A stretch of DNA of 64,000 bases from Bdellovibrio sp. ArHS (GTDB taxonomy: Bacteria; Bdellovibrionota; Bdellovibrionia; Bdellovibrionales; Bdellovibrionaceae), in NCBI RefSeq assembly GCF_000786105.1, contig NZ_JTEV01000018.1:59170-123169 (forward strand), written 5' to 3'. A program made the position numbers and the translations under genes. The notes under the pieces were generated by a model. The model had not been told where the DNA came from. It saw only the letters and a program-made list of their open reading frames with translations, and did not search any database. Each line of letters begins with the position of its first letter. The first letter of the stretch is position 1. This document shows positions 26,284 through 35,303 of the stretch, piece by piece.

Positions 26284-27006
26284 TTAATAAGCCTTGTCCT
26301 TCATCCCCACTCGCCCCACCATGGGAAGCTTCAAAGCGGGACGCAGAAAATCAACGCCAAAATTCAACCCCAGGACATTCAGCTCAACACCTTCGTAAAG
26401 ACCTATTGTTAAACCAAAAAGACCGAACAATGAAAACTGCACGCCCGTTTTTGCTTCACTCCAGCCAACGATATCGCCCTGATTGATCCAGTCCTTCCCG
26501 ATCGCTGTCGGTGGCAACTCCACTTTCAATTCGGGGACATTGCGAATGATATGAGAAATAAAGGTGTTGCTGTTAGGTCCGGGATAAGCCCGGTACGTAT
26601 TCTTGTAAGCATAGTTCAACGCCAGATTGTGAATTTGTGGAATCGCTTTTTCCGCTTCCTCACCGCGCAGGTCTTCAAGCAACTCGGGACGCGCTCCAAA
26701 CCAATGACGATCCGGAATATCTTTTTGCACGACCACCGCTTCCAGCCCCCGACGCACGCGCCACCCGATCACGTGATAGGTGGTATAGGAACTGGCGTCT
26801 TTTTCTTTTGTCGCAATCCACGAATGCACAGCAAAATACCCTCGCCAATCCACGGTCCGAGCAGCATAAACCTGCACCACCGCCCGCTTTTCAGTTTTGG
26901 GATCAGGTGCCAGCCCCGCACTTTCGCGAGTGGCAGTACGCCAATCTTGCGCAAAGGCATTGCTGATTGCAAAAAAACCGATGAAAAAGGAAACAAGTTT
27001 TTTCAT
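26284..27006 (-). CDS. DUF3750 family exported protein
   Basis: A 240-residue protein with signal peptide MKKLVSFFIGFFAISNAFA; ATG 27006 is preferred over an in-frame start 6 codons upstream. It matches DUF3750, widespread in proteobacteria: AVHSWIATKEKD, YHVIGWR, the catalytic-looking AYPGPNSNTFISHI segment and a C-terminal LGLNFGVDFLRPALKLP block. The conserved His/Asn-rich motifs suggest a papain-like or NlpC/P60-type fold, but no activity is established to my knowledge. No operon partner is evident. Confidence 0.8.
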   Translation of the reverse strand: MKKLVSFFIGFFAISNAFAQDWRTATRESAGLAPDPKTEKRAVVQVYAARTVDWRGYFAVHSWIATKEKDASSYTTYHVIGWRVRRGLEAVVVQKDIPDRHWFGARPELLEDLRGEEAEKAIPQIHNLALNYAYKNTYRAYPGPNSNTFISHIIRNVPELKVELPPTAIGKDWINQGDIVGWSEAKTGVQFSLFGLFGLTIGLYEGVELNVLGLNFGVDFLRPALKLPMVGRVGMKDKAY

Positions 27007-27072
27007 GGGCCTATTATGAAACATTTCCGAAGGAATAGGGAAAAAATATGGGGAGTTTTACTCTGAAGAAAA

Positions 27073-27091
27073 GCCTCTGCAGAACAGAGGC
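27073..27091 (-). terminator. Terminator after the CheY-like gene
   Basis: Stem GCCTCTG/CAGAGGC (27073-27079 with 27085-27091), 5-nt loop, followed on the minus strand by TTTTCTTC. It lies about 11 bp beyond the stop of the CheY-like gene. Confidence 0.65.
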
Positions 27092-27101
27092 TCAAACGAG
27101 A

Positions 27102-27509
27102 TTAAGCTTTGTTGTGCTTAGCATAAGCCGCTTTCAGCTTGTCCTCGAAGACCTTGGCTGAGAACGGTTTGACGATATACTGCGACACACCCGCCAAAAC
27201 GGCCTCGGTCACTTGATCTCTTTCCGACTCTGACGTCAACAGTACGAAAGGAAGATTTGCCCATTCCGCCGTCGCACGAACTTGCTTCAGCAAATCCAGC
27301 CCTTTCATCTTCGGCATATTCCAATCAGAAATGACCAATTGAAACTGAGTTCCCGGAGAGTTGTGCTGCAGAAGAAGTTTCAAACCTTCTTCACCGTCTC
27401 CGGCTTCTTGGATGTTTTTGTAGCCCATCGCCTTTAGTGTATTCTTCACGAGATCACGAATGGACGGCATATCGTCGATAACTAAAATGCGGGTTTCAAC
27501 AGGGAACAT
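27102..27509 (-). CDS. CheY-like single-domain response regulator
   Basis: A 135-residue stand-alone receiver domain. All catalytic residues are present: acidic pair in VIDDMPSIRDL, phospho-acceptor Asp62 in LVISDWNMPKMKG, the Thr/Ser switch in VLLTSES and Lys in YIVKPF. The pattern SDWNMP...G is typical of chemotaxis CheY rather than transcriptional regulators. No chemotaxis genes adjoin it; the CheA-like kinase ending at 25658 is the nearest possible phospho-donor. The output is probably protein binding (flagellar switch or another target). Confidence 0.9.
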   Translation of the reverse strand: MFPVETRILVIDDMPSIRDLVKNTLKAMGYKNIQEAGDGEEGLKLLLQHNSPGTQFQLVISDWNMPKMKGLDLLKQVRATAEWANLPFVLLTSESERDQVTEAVLAGVSQYIVKPFSAKVFEDKLKAAYAKHNKA

Positions 27510-27573
27510 AATTGGGACTCCTATAAAGCTTTTCTCATTTTAGAAAAAAGCACGCCGGAATCTCAAAGACTCT

Positions 27574-28452
27574 TTACAACCCTAGACTTTGTGCTGGCGC
27601 CAGCCACAGATAATCAGCCCGAGGTCCCTCTTGCGGCGATGGCTGAATCTCGACGGCGATTTCGTCCTCTTCCATCCCTTGAATGTTGATTTGCGAGAAG
27701 GTCAAAAGCGGCGTCTGAGGAGACCGGGCCCGCAAACGATCGGGAAGACCGCCGCCATACTGGACATGGAATTCTCCGACAACAATGACCAAGACCTGAT
27801 CAGGATGTGAGGCCATGAACTCGGTGGCTTTCCACGCCATGGTATCGTCCCAGATCGATTGAGCCGCGAAATAACGCTCCCCCGCCTCTGGCGATGGCAG
27901 ATGAGGCATCATACTGAGAAAACGTCGCTTGTAACTATCACGTCCTAAAGTGAAGCCCGGTGGCAACAAGGCCTTTTCTTCGGGAGTCAAAGCCTCTAGA
28001 CCCTTTTTCGCCGCCGACCCTGTCACACTGCGCGGAGCATTCAAAGCAAGGGTCTTCGCTCCTTCAGTTATAAGAGGAAAAAGTGCCTGCGGGCGATAAT
28101 AATCATAAGAAGGATTGCCCCATTGAATGGCCTTTAAAAAGTCAGGCTCGGCCAGCGAACCCGCACGATAAGAATTGACGAGTTCCTGATCCGTATATGT
28201 AAAAAATTCCATTCCGACGGAAACCTTCAAGCCTTTGGCGCGCAATGCCTGCATAATCGCGACTTGCTGATCACGGTGTTCGGCAAATCCGTGATTCTCT
28301 CCAATAATGACGATGCTTCCCGGGGTGACCGTCGCCACCGCATCCTGCAAAGTCACCGGAATATGGTCGTTCCCACGCAAAATGCCTTCAGATTGAGCAT
28401 GAGCACAGGCCGACATTAAGAGTGAGATTAGAAAAAGGCTCCAAGTCTTCAT
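27574..28452 (-). CDS. ChaN-like (haem-binding uptake) family protein
   Basis: A 292-residue exported protein; ATG 28452 begins a signal peptide (MKTWSLFLISLLMSACAHA) whose MSAC could be a lipobox. It matches PF04187/ChaN: SIVIIGENHGFAEHRDQQ at the N-terminus, GMEFFTYTDQELV, and late VIVVGEFHVQYGGGLPDRL, the conserved Glu/His positions of this Tiki/EreA-like fold. ChaN of Campylobacter binds haem as an outer-membrane lipoprotein; other members may be hydrolases. No iron-uptake genes adjoin it. Substrate unknown. Confidence 0.82.
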   Translation of the reverse strand: MKTWSLFLISLLMSACAHAQSEGILRGNDHIPVTLQDAVATVTPGSIVIIGENHGFAEHRDQQVAIMQALRAKGLKVSVGMEFFTYTDQELVNSYRAGSLAEPDFLKAIQWGNPSYDYYRPQALFPLITEGAKTLALNAPRSVTGSAAKKGLEALTPEEKALLPPGFTLGRDSYKRRFLSMMPHLPSPEAGERYFAAQSIWDDTMAWKATEFMASHPDQVLVIVVGEFHVQYGGGLPDRLRARSPQTPLLTFSQINIQGMEEDEIAVEIQPSPQEGPRADYLWLAPAQSLGL

Positions 28453-28610
28453 AAAAGTCTCCCGGAAGATCAGCAATAGACATGAATTTGCCTGTTGAAG
28501 TTTCCTTTTTCTTTTGATACCTTGAGCCCCTTTGAAAAGGTATTGTCATTTTTTCCATATTACGCATGGCAATACAAATGATTTAAAAGGTTCTATTAAG
28601 GGGCATTGCA

Positions 28611-28790
28611 ATGGCAAAAAAGTCAGGAAGAATCATCATCACTCTTGAGTGCACTGAAGCTCGCGCTGAAGGCAAACCTGTTTCTCGTTACACTACGACT
28701 AAGAACAAAACTAAGACTCCAAGTCGTCTTGAAAAGAAGAAATACAATCCAAACTTGAAACGTCATACAGTTCACAGAGAAACTAAGTAA
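28611..28790 (+). CDS. rpmG: 50S ribosomal protein L33
   Basis: A 59-residue basic protein: starts [18 protein letters not shown], middle [12 protein letters not shown], end [20 protein letters not shown], the standard L33 pattern. It has one Cys and lacks the two CxxC pairs of zinc-binding L33, so it is the zinc-independent type. AAGGGG lies 7 nt before ATG 28611. Its stop overlaps the dcd start (TAATG). In many bacteria rpmG sits with rpmB or secE; here it leads into dCTP deaminase. Confidence 0.95.
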   Translation: MAKKSGRIIITLECTEARAEGKPVSRYTTTKNKTKTPSRLEKKKYNPNLKRHTVHRETK

Positions 28791-29326
28791 TGATTCTTAC
28801 GGATCAGCAGATTCTCGAGTGCATGGAACAAGGGTCTATTAAAGTAGAGCCCTTCCGCAGAGAGTGCTTAGGTACGAACTCTTACGATGTTCATTTAGGC
28901 AAAACTCTCGCGGTCTACGAAGAGAAGACGCTGGACGCAAGAAAACATAACAAGATTCGCACCTTTGAAATTCCTGAAGAGGGTTTTGTCCTTATGCCTG
29001 ACACCCTCTATCTTGGCGTGACTTCGGAGTACACTGAGACTTTGAAGCATGTCCCATTTTTAGAAGGTAAATCGAGCGTCGGTCGCCTAGGTATTGATAT
29101 CCACGCTACAGCGGGTAAAGGCGACGTTGGTTTCTGCAATTATTGGACTCTGGAGATTTCGGTAAAACAGCCGGTTCGTGTTTACACTGGCATGCCGATT
29201 GGGCAGTTGATATACTTTGAAGTGAAGGGTGATATTTTGACGTCTTATAACGTCAAACCTTCAGCAAAGTATAACGACAAGAAACCCATTCCAGTAGAGT
29301 CAATGATGTGGAAAAATTCATTCTAA
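28790..29326 (+). CDS. dcd: dCTP deaminase
   Basis: A 178-residue protein of the dUTPase-like trimeric deaminase fold; it converts dCTP to dUTP for thymidylate synthesis. Visible features: N-terminal ILTDQQILECM, the substrate loop LEGKSSVGRLGIDIHATAG, and the NYWTLEISV motif with the catalytic Glu. The loop reads GKGDVGF where E. coli Dcd has HRIDPGW, a variation seen in divergent Dcd proteins; a bifunctional deaminase/dUTPase cannot be excluded. It starts inside the rpmG stop codon and its own end overlaps the next lipoprotein gene by 19 bp, so three genes form a tight operon. Confidence 0.9.
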   Translation: MILTDQQILECMEQGSIKVEPFRRECLGTNSYDVHLGKTLAVYEEKTLDARKHNKIRTFEIPEEGFVLMPDTLYLGVTSEYTETLKHVPFLEGKSSVGRLGIDIHATAGKGDVGFCNYWTLEISVKQPVRVYTGMPIGQLIYFEVKGDILTSYNVKPSAKYNDKKPIPVESMMWKNSF

Positions 29327-29946
29327 GATCATTTTTAGCCTTAAATTTCCTGACCCTGGTTGCCTGTTCGGCCGCGAACGTCGCCGATGTATCGGGCATT
29401 GACTCTAATACGGCGGTCAGTGGGACATTTCAGGAATACGACACGAATAAAATCGAAGGCATCGGAACTATCCGCTTCACTTCGGTTCTCCCGACGTCTT
29501 CAAGTCGCTCCCTGGCGCTGAAGGCTTCTTTAAACACAGTCTCGAATAGCTGGGTTTCAACGGTTTTTTATTCTTCCAACACGTCCATCCCCAGCACGAA
29601 TGGTGTGGCCGTAACCTTAAGCCGCTCCGGAGCCAGCGTCGTCGCGCAAATCTCCATCAATGGAAACTCGGCGATGGTCAACTCCTCAAAACTGAGCTTC
29701 TTCGTTCCGACTGCTTTAGACCTGATCATCGAGGTTCACAATGTGAACTCCAAAGCCCGCGTTTTGATCTGGCGCCGAGACATGATCGGATACTCGCCGG
29801 CGACAGCCGACGTGGATTCAGAACGCTCTGGTGATTTGGATTCTGCTCTCCCCACCCAAAACGGAGGTGGGGGTTACGTGGGTTTGATTATTCAGAACGC
29901 GGCGGTGACTGCGGCACGGGTTGACTCACAGAAAGTATTGGATTAG
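29308..29946 (+). CDS. Small Ser/Thr-rich lipoprotein, function unknown
   Basis: A 212-residue lipoprotein with GTG start at 29308 inside the end of dcd and a lipobox LTLVAC (signal MEKFILRSFLALNFLTLVAC). The mature part is rich in Ser, Thr, Asn and Val with alternating strands (GIGTIRFTSVLPTSSSRSL, WVSTVFYSSNTSIP), consistent with one beta-sandwich domain exposed from the envelope. The last 59 bases overlap the end of the converging 1027-residue lipoprotein gene. No family recognised. Confidence 0.72.
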   Translation: MEKFILRSFLALNFLTLVACSAANVADVSGIDSNTAVSGTFQEYDTNKIEGIGTIRFTSVLPTSSSRSLALKASLNTVSNSWVSTVFYSSNTSIPSTNGVAVTLSRSGASVVAQISINGNSAMVNSSKLSFFVPTALDLIIEVHNVNSKARVLIWRRDMIGYSPATADVDSERSGDLDSALPTQNGGGGYVGLIIQNAAVTAARVDSQKVLD

Positions 29947-32900
29947 GTGCAAAGCCCTCTGTGGCTTTGTTGGCTTTCGCGGCCTTCGTCACTTGATCCG
30001 CAATGTAACCCAGAATTTCAGACAGTTGGATGCGATCAGCCCACACATCCCATTTATCCCGCTTTCCTTTCCAGCTTAACACAAAACGCAGTTTTTCTTT
30101 GAGTGTTTCTGGCGGCTTCCCATAGCGCAGAATATAAGTGAATAAATCCAGAAGATCGGCTTCTTTAATGCTTCCATTGGCGATCTGATCTTTGGCCAAT
30201 TCTAATAAAATTCCTTTAAAGGCCGGAAAGGCATTCAAAGATTCTGGGGTGTTGATCACGCCGTCTTTATTTCTATCGAAGCGCGCATAGATCATCTCAA
30301 TGTATTGCATCACGTGAGGCGCTAACGAAATATCTTCGAGCAGCGCCATGTTCTTTTCATTTGGAATATAACCCGCCGCCTTAATGATATTGTTCATGTA
30401 TATCGCCCACTCATCCTTGGAGGCAGACTTCTGGAACTTCAGATATTCAGGCAGCGATGTCGCCGCCATCGGCAAAGCCTCTTTATAAGACGCACGCACA
30501 CAGCTTAAGCTGACAAGAGCATCGTTTTTAACATCGGTGTTTCCGTTAAAACATTTCTTGATCAGCTCTTGGCGCAACATCGAGTTGATATTCAATCCCG
30601 ACCAGATCATACCGATAAGATCCGTCAGTTCCGCATACGAAGACAGAGAGTTTCCATCAGAATGCGGCACAAAGATATTTGCCTCGCGGAATCGAGAAGA
30701 TGCAAAAGAGGTGTTCTTCGGCTCTAAAATGCCGAGTTCAACCAAAGCCGGACGTACCGTCATGAAAGCATTTTGGACTTCTTCAAGATTGACACCTTTG
30801 TACGTATTCAAGCGATCTAGAGAGCCGGTGAAAGACCGGACAGCAAGACGGCTGAGCGCACGATAAAGATTCAACTGCCGAAGGGTTTTCGCGGAGTAAG
30901 CCTGCTCAAATTTATTTGAGATCACCACCCGTGACTCACTATCTACGGTTAAAGGCACTGGGCTTTGCACGGTCAAAAGGAATTCATACAAACCAGAAGC
31001 CAGCGGCGAGCGCGGCGCTGCCGACAACGAGGTGGTCTTCAAAAGTTCCTGCAGGTCCTTGGCCAAAAGCCCTTCCTCTGGTTTCCAGTTCTCGGTAGTT
31101 TGCGCAATGAAAAGTTCGGTATCTAACCATACCTGCAACTCTCCTCGCAAAACTTCCAAGGAAGAAAGGTTCAAGGCGTCAGGCACGTAACCGGTCACAC
31201 GACGTTCCGGCTCAGTCAGAAGATTATTAAGAATAAGGCCGACCACCTGATCAAGGGACTGAGGCTTCAAATCAGCAGGCAGAATCCCCAAAGACGAAAG
31301 ATGGCCCAGGATTTTATTAATTTCCGCCCGCGAAAACTGCGCTTCTTTTTTTATCGCCAAAAGATCCCGGGCAATATTGATACTTTGGTTGGCGAACACG
31401 GACAGATAACCGACGGTCAGCGGCTTTTCAATAGGCTGATCTTTCAAGAAGTAATTATAATAAAGGAAGTCTGAATAAAAGCGCGCCGCAAAACCAAGAA
31501 GGACGCTCCAATTCGCTTTCTTCAAAGAGGAATCGTTGCCTCCCAAAATCAGGTTCTTCACATCGACGATCAAAGGCATGTGCTCTTCGATCAAGTCCGC
31601 ATAACTTTCGCCTGCGGGCGGATAAAGCGCTTCCACCTCTCGCACTAGCGACACAAGATTGTTAAGATCGTAAGCCCCTTCAAACAGGACTCCGGCCTCG
31701 CGAACCGTGGCCTCCAGGACAAACTGGGACTCCATGAAGAGTTTTTGCGCCTCTTCATTTTCGTAAAGTTCCGGTTCCCATTCACGACCGTAAATGGAGT
31801 AGTAGGGCAAGAAACGCTCAATCAGAATTTTAATTCGACTGACCTTCAAACGAGCCGTTTCAAAATCCGTCGTCGAGAAGGAATCAACACTGCCACCGAA
31901 GAACAATTGTTTCAGCTTCATCGCTTCAAAAACGAGATTGTTGGAAACTTTAAACTCAGGCCATACCACCTGCAGGGTCTTCAAAAGATCATTGACCTCG
32001 TCACGGGAAACAACACCTTCGGGTTTTTCTGCCACCAGATCCTGGAAGACCGAGAGAACGTCCTCGACGGTTCTGGACAGATAAGAAAGACGATATCCCG
32101 TCCCGGTTTCAGGCACCCCTTTGATAAAATAATAATAGCGCAGATACTGGATATAACCGCGGGCTCCCAGCAAGGCAAAACGACGCCATTCACTGGGGGC
32201 CACGTAATTTTCGTCGCCGCCAGCCAACGCCTTTTTAACCTTCAAAACGACCGGCATGTACTTCGCGATGGTTTTGGGAAAATCCCACTTCTCATTGAAG
32301 AACACGCTCATTTGTTCCATCAAAACAACAAAGTCCGCCAACTTGTAACTGCGTCCGTTGGATTCAATCAGCGAAGCCAAAGTTCGCGCCGCATTCTGAA
32401 TTTCCTTGTTGGCCTCTTCGAAGAAGCGCACGTCCGTCTGAATATTGTTTGCTTCAGACACCGTCCAGTTCAAGGAAAGAACCCGCATGTAGGGCGTCAG
32501 GTTCATCGTCATCTCGCGGAAACTTCCGAACAGGCGAATGATCTTGTCGATCTCGCCGCGCGTGATGTATTCGGCACTTCCGCCCACGAAGATCTGCTTC
32601 AGCTTCATCACTTCCACTTGCAGGCCGACAGGGATGGTTTCTTTTTTTGCAGCGTCGAGGAAGTTATTTTCTAAAAACGTCGCCAGTTCTTGAGAGGTAT
32701 AACGATCTGAAACATTGCCTCGCACATAACGCTTAAAGGTTTGAATGGCCGTTTCCGCGCAATCCCACCCCGATGACACTTCCGCTTTGCTTGCCGTTCC
32801 TTCGATAAAATGTTTTACGACCGGCTTCACCTCGGTCAGACATTTCGTTCCTCCCAATTCGTGACTTTCCGGGGGCGGAGGCGCTTCACCCACCTTGGAA

Positions 32901-32971
32901 TCACAGCCCGCCAGGGCTCCGGCTGCCAACATGGCAACGGTGATATAAGAGAATATTTTTTTAGAAAACAT
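29888..32971 (-). CDS. 1027-residue repeat lipoprotein with EF-hand
   Basis: The N-terminus has a signal peptide and lipobox GALAGC (Cys23). The chain is nearly all helical and built from ~229-residue repeats: residues ~91-320 and ~321-548 align, with MKLKQIFVGG / MKLKQLFFGG at 122/351, YMPVVLKVKKALAGGDE / HMPLIVDVKNLILGGND at 239/464 and an aromatic cluster (YYYFIKGVP / YYNYFLKDQP) after each. A third, shorter unit begins ~550. A canonical EF-hand loop DRNKDGVINTPE lies near residue 902. This looks like a long solenoid on the outer membrane that binds calcium. It follows the barrel gene (start 34394) with an 11-bp overlap, so the two probably act together. Confidence 0.8.
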   Translation of the reverse strand: MFSKKIFSYITVAMLAAGALAGCDSKVGEAPPPPESHELGGTKCLTEVKPVVKHFIEGTASKAEVSSGWDCAETAIQTFKRYVRGNVSDRYTSQELATFLENNFLDAAKKETIPVGLQVEVMKLKQIFVGGSAEYITRGEIDKIIRLFGSFREMTMNLTPYMRVLSLNWTVSEANNIQTDVRFFEEANKEIQNAARTLASLIESNGRSYKLADFVVLMEQMSVFFNEKWDFPKTIAKYMPVVLKVKKALAGGDENYVAPSEWRRFALLGARGYIQYLRYYYFIKGVPETGTGYRLSYLSRTVEDVLSVFQDLVAEKPEGVVSRDEVNDLLKTLQVVWPEFKVSNNLVFEAMKLKQLFFGGSVDSFSTTDFETARLKVSRIKILIERFLPYYSIYGREWEPELYENEEAQKLFMESQFVLEATVREAGVLFEGAYDLNNLVSLVREVEALYPPAGESYADLIEEHMPLIVDVKNLILGGNDSSLKKANWSVLLGFAARFYSDFLYYNYFLKDQPIEKPLTVGYLSVFANQSINIARDLLAIKKEAQFSRAEINKILGHLSSLGILPADLKPQSLDQVVGLILNNLLTEPERRVTGYVPDALNLSSLEVLRGELQVWLDTELFIAQTTENWKPEEGLLAKDLQELLKTTSLSAAPRSPLASGLYEFLLTVQSPVPLTVDSESRVVISNKFEQAYSAKTLRQLNLYRALSRLAVRSFTGSLDRLNTYKGVNLEEVQNAFMTVRPALVELGILEPKNTSFASSRFREANIFVPHSDGNSLSSYAELTDLIGMIWSGLNINSMLRQELIKKCFNGNTDVKNDALVSLSCVRASYKEALPMAATSLPEYLKFQKSASKDEWAIYMNNIIKAAGYIPNEKNMALLEDISLAPHVMQYIEMIYARFDRNKDGVINTPESLNAFPAFKGILLELAKDQIANGSIKEADLLDLFTYILRYGKPPETLKEKLRFVLSWKGKRDKWDVWADRIQLSEILGYIADQVTKAAKANKATEGFAPNPILSVSQPVPQSPPRSE

Positions 32972-34394
32972 AAGTCATGCCCCCGTAGACCCGGTCATTG
33001 GCGCGGTATTGGTTCAGGAAGCTAGAAGGATTATGGTTTTCATCCTGCACACCCAAGACGTCTCCGCCAAGAACGACTGCCCACTTTTGGTTGGGATAAT
33101 AAAGGAACTCTGTATTTAACAACGAGCCCCGTTGATCGTAGTCGTAAAGATATTTAAAACGCGTAACAAAAGGTCGACGGAAAATAGACGCTAGCTGCCC
33201 TTCGACCCGGAAAGACAAGGCATTGGTGAACTTCAAGCGGGAATCAAAAAGAGTAAAGTCATCCGGCTGACCATCATTACGAATATCGACGATGCCCCCG
33301 CCGTCGACTTTTAAGTACTCCAATTGGAAGGCCAAAGTTCGTGTCCAAATGTTGTTTAAAGAAAAATCCACCGCTGCAGAATAGGCTTTTAAAGGCAGAA
33401 GTTTTTGAATCGCCCAGTCCACATCCGGATGTTTTTCCATGGGTTCATCTTGAAGATACGACACAGAGGTCTTTACATTTTCAAAGGCATATCCCACATC
33501 GACGGAATAGACATCATGATACGTCAGATCCGGAGACACCGTCACATCCACGCCGCCTTCAGAGGCATCCATCTGGATTTTGCGTTTTAAGATCAGATCA
33601 TTGACCGGAAGATGACCGGCACTGGCAACCACCCAGGCGCCCCGCTCTTTATTTCCCAGTCGTCCCATCATCGCCACAGCGCCGTTACCAACCAGCTTCG
33701 CCGTTTCGGGAATGTCGAGCTCGTAGACAATCTGGTTCACACGGTTGTTTAATGCAAAATCCCGGGAAGGAGCGCGATACCAGCGACTGTCGGCAACAAG
33801 ACCGCCACCCTCTTCACGAATATCAGGGCCCATGCTGGGAATAAACACCGGGGTCGCAAATGCAACGACCTCCCAGCCACGCATATTGTAATCGGCAAAT
33901 ACACCCGTCAGACCTTGCTCATCCGGGCGAAGCGTGTCGAAGGCGAACTTAGGCTGCCAAAGCCCCAATTGCCAGCGACGATCCATCTCGCTCCAGCCAT
34001 TCTTTTTGCGACCTGTATAGATTTTCAAGGGAGTGTTGCCATGATTGACCAAATAAGCTTCATGCACCACAAAGTGAGACTGTCCGCGACTGAAGAAGGT
34101 GCCGCCAGAAACGTCCGCGACCATGTCCACCCAAGAAGTTTCCTTCAAAGCAGAAAGTCGCGCAGAGAGAAGTTGGCTGTAGGTCAGATTCGGAGTCTCA
34201 GGAATGGGAGTCAAATACTGCATTCCCTCCATCCGGATCTGACCATAAACCTGTGCGGGCGTAGAACGCTTGGGCTCTTCAATAGAGCTGACCCCTTCTG
34301 CTTGAAGATTCTTCAAGTTCAGGGTCTGAGTTTTCGCATGTGTGTTTACTACAACGCTCGTTAGCGCCGCAGCAAAGTAGGTTCTTACCCTCAC
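32961..34394 (-). CDS. Outer-membrane beta-barrel protein
   Basis: A 477-residue exported protein from GTG 34394 (AGAGGCGG upstream); signal peptide MRVRTYFAAALTSVVVNTHA. The body shows porin- or TonB-independent barrel character: short alternating strands, aromatic girdles (GRKKNGWSEMDRRWQLGLW, AFQLEYLKVDG, VTRFKYLYDYDQRG) and a final strand ending in Phe (GGMTYVF). The N-terminus resembles phosphate-selective or capsule-type porins only in general layout; no family is certain. Its stop overlaps the repeat lipoprotein start by 11 bp, which suggests a barrel plus lipoprotein complex. Confidence 0.75.
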   Translation of the reverse strand: MRVRTYFAAALTSVVVNTHAKTQTLNLKNLQAEGVSSIEEPKRSTPAQVYGQIRMEGMQYLTPIPETPNLTYSQLLSARLSALKETSWVDMVADVSGGTFFSRGQSHFVVHEAYLVNHGNTPLKIYTGRKKNGWSEMDRRWQLGLWQPKFAFDTLRPDEQGLTGVFADYNMRGWEVVAFATPVFIPSMGPDIREEGGGLVADSRWYRAPSRDFALNNRVNQIVYELDIPETAKLVGNGAVAMMGRLGNKERGAWVVASAGHLPVNDLILKRKIQMDASEGGVDVTVSPDLTYHDVYSVDVGYAFENVKTSVSYLQDEPMEKHPDVDWAIQKLLPLKAYSAAVDFSLNNIWTRTLAFQLEYLKVDGGGIVDIRNDGQPDDFTLFDSRLKFTNALSFRVEGQLASIFRRPFVTRFKYLYDYDQRGSLLNTEFLYYPNQKWAVVLGGDVLGVQDENHNPSSFLNQYRANDRVYGGMTYVF

Positions 34395-34437
34395 GTCCGC
34401 CTCTGGCTTTTAGTCCAGCTCATAGAGAATAAGAAAA

Positions 34438-34470
34438 GGGCTCCAGAGTCAACGGAGCCCAGTGTTAAAG
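34438..34470 (-). terminator. Terminator after the alpha/beta hydrolase gene
   Basis: Minus-strand stem GGGCTCC/GGAGCCC (34454-34460 with 34438-34444), 9-nt loop, followed by TTTTCTTATT. It lies between the hydrolase stop (34563) and the next gene start (34394). Confidence 0.6.
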
Positions 34471-34562
34471 GGTCTCTTCTCGAATACGTTCGCTATCAGG
34501 GTAAAAAAACGTCACTCTTCTTGAAATTCTTACCCCTAAAAAAATGTCAGGTTCGCGCGCCT

Positions 34563-35303
34563 TTAGAGTAAGTGTTCTAGCACCCAATGCGGGTCGTCAA
34601 TTGGGATGTCGTGGCCGGCCCAAGGGTGCATTGTGGGTTTTAGTCCCCACGTTTCACCGATTCGTAAAGTGCATTGTGGCGACACCAAGCGGTCGCCGTG
34701 GCTGCCAAAAAGAGACACCTCGCCAGGAACTTCTTTAGGGAACTGATATTTTGAAGCCGCGACCAGTTGGCGAAAGACATTTTCCATACTCATGGGATTG
34801 TTTTTGGTAAATGCCATCAGCGACAGAATCTCAGCTTCGCGGCGTTCGTGACTGTTGGTCACCATCTCTAAAATCGTCTTTTCCCAAAGAGCTTCATCAC
34901 CCGTCGCTGTCAAAAGCCGGGACGCGCGCAGGAAATTCATCGGATAAAAACGATGATAGAATGGAGAATGCGCCGAAGAACTTGTACAAAAAAGATAAGA
35001 TTTTTTTACTTCGTGAGGAAATTCACGCATCCATTCGACGGTGATCATCGCCCCCAACGAAACAGAAAGAATATTAAAAGTCTCTCCGTTTTTCACAAAT
35101 TGCGAGTGCGCCCGCAAATCTTTCACGTAGTCCGCAATCTTGAGAGGGCTTTTTTCTTTGTGACGAGTTCCATTGCCTGGCAAATCGAGCAGTTCGATGT
35201 TGTCATTGGGAAATCTGGTCCGCATTTTTTCAACAAACGAACCCCAATGTCCCACTCCGCGAGCCAAGCCCCGCAATAAGATCCAATTTCTATTTTGTGC
35301 CAT
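34563..35303 (-). CDS. Alpha/beta-hydrolase fold enzyme
   Basis: A 246-residue soluble hydrolase from ATG 35303, preceded by AGGAGC; an upstream in-frame start lies in the preceding gene. The nucleophile elbow SVSLGA (Ser82 in ILSVSLGAMIT), an acid in GSHGDRLVSP and the final His in WAGHDIPIDDP form a plausible catalytic triad. An early RGLARGVGHWGSF replaces the usual HG oxyanion motif. Candidate substrates are esters or thioesters; not predictable. It overlaps the upstream carboxypeptidase gene by 14 bp, so they form an operon. Confidence 0.82.
   Translation of the reverse strand: MAQNRNWILLRGLARGVGHWGSFVEKMRTRFPNDNIELLDLPGNGTRHKEKSPLKIADYVKDLRAHSQFVKNGETFNILSVSLGAMITVEWMREFPHEVKKSYLFCTSSSAHSPFYHRFYPMNFLRASRLLTATGDEALWEKTILEMVTNSHERREAEILSLMAFTKNNPMSMENVFRQLVAASKYQFPKEVPGEVSLFGSHGDRLVSPQCTLRIGETWGLKPTMHPWAGHDIPIDDPHWVLEHLL

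Noticed and set aside
31745..32674. Long open frame (309 codons) on the + strand inside the repeat lipoprotein gene
   Set aside because: Fully antisense to the 1027-residue lipoprotein, no ribosome-binding site, and the translation has no recognisable family or signal peptide; composition follows the opposite-strand codons.
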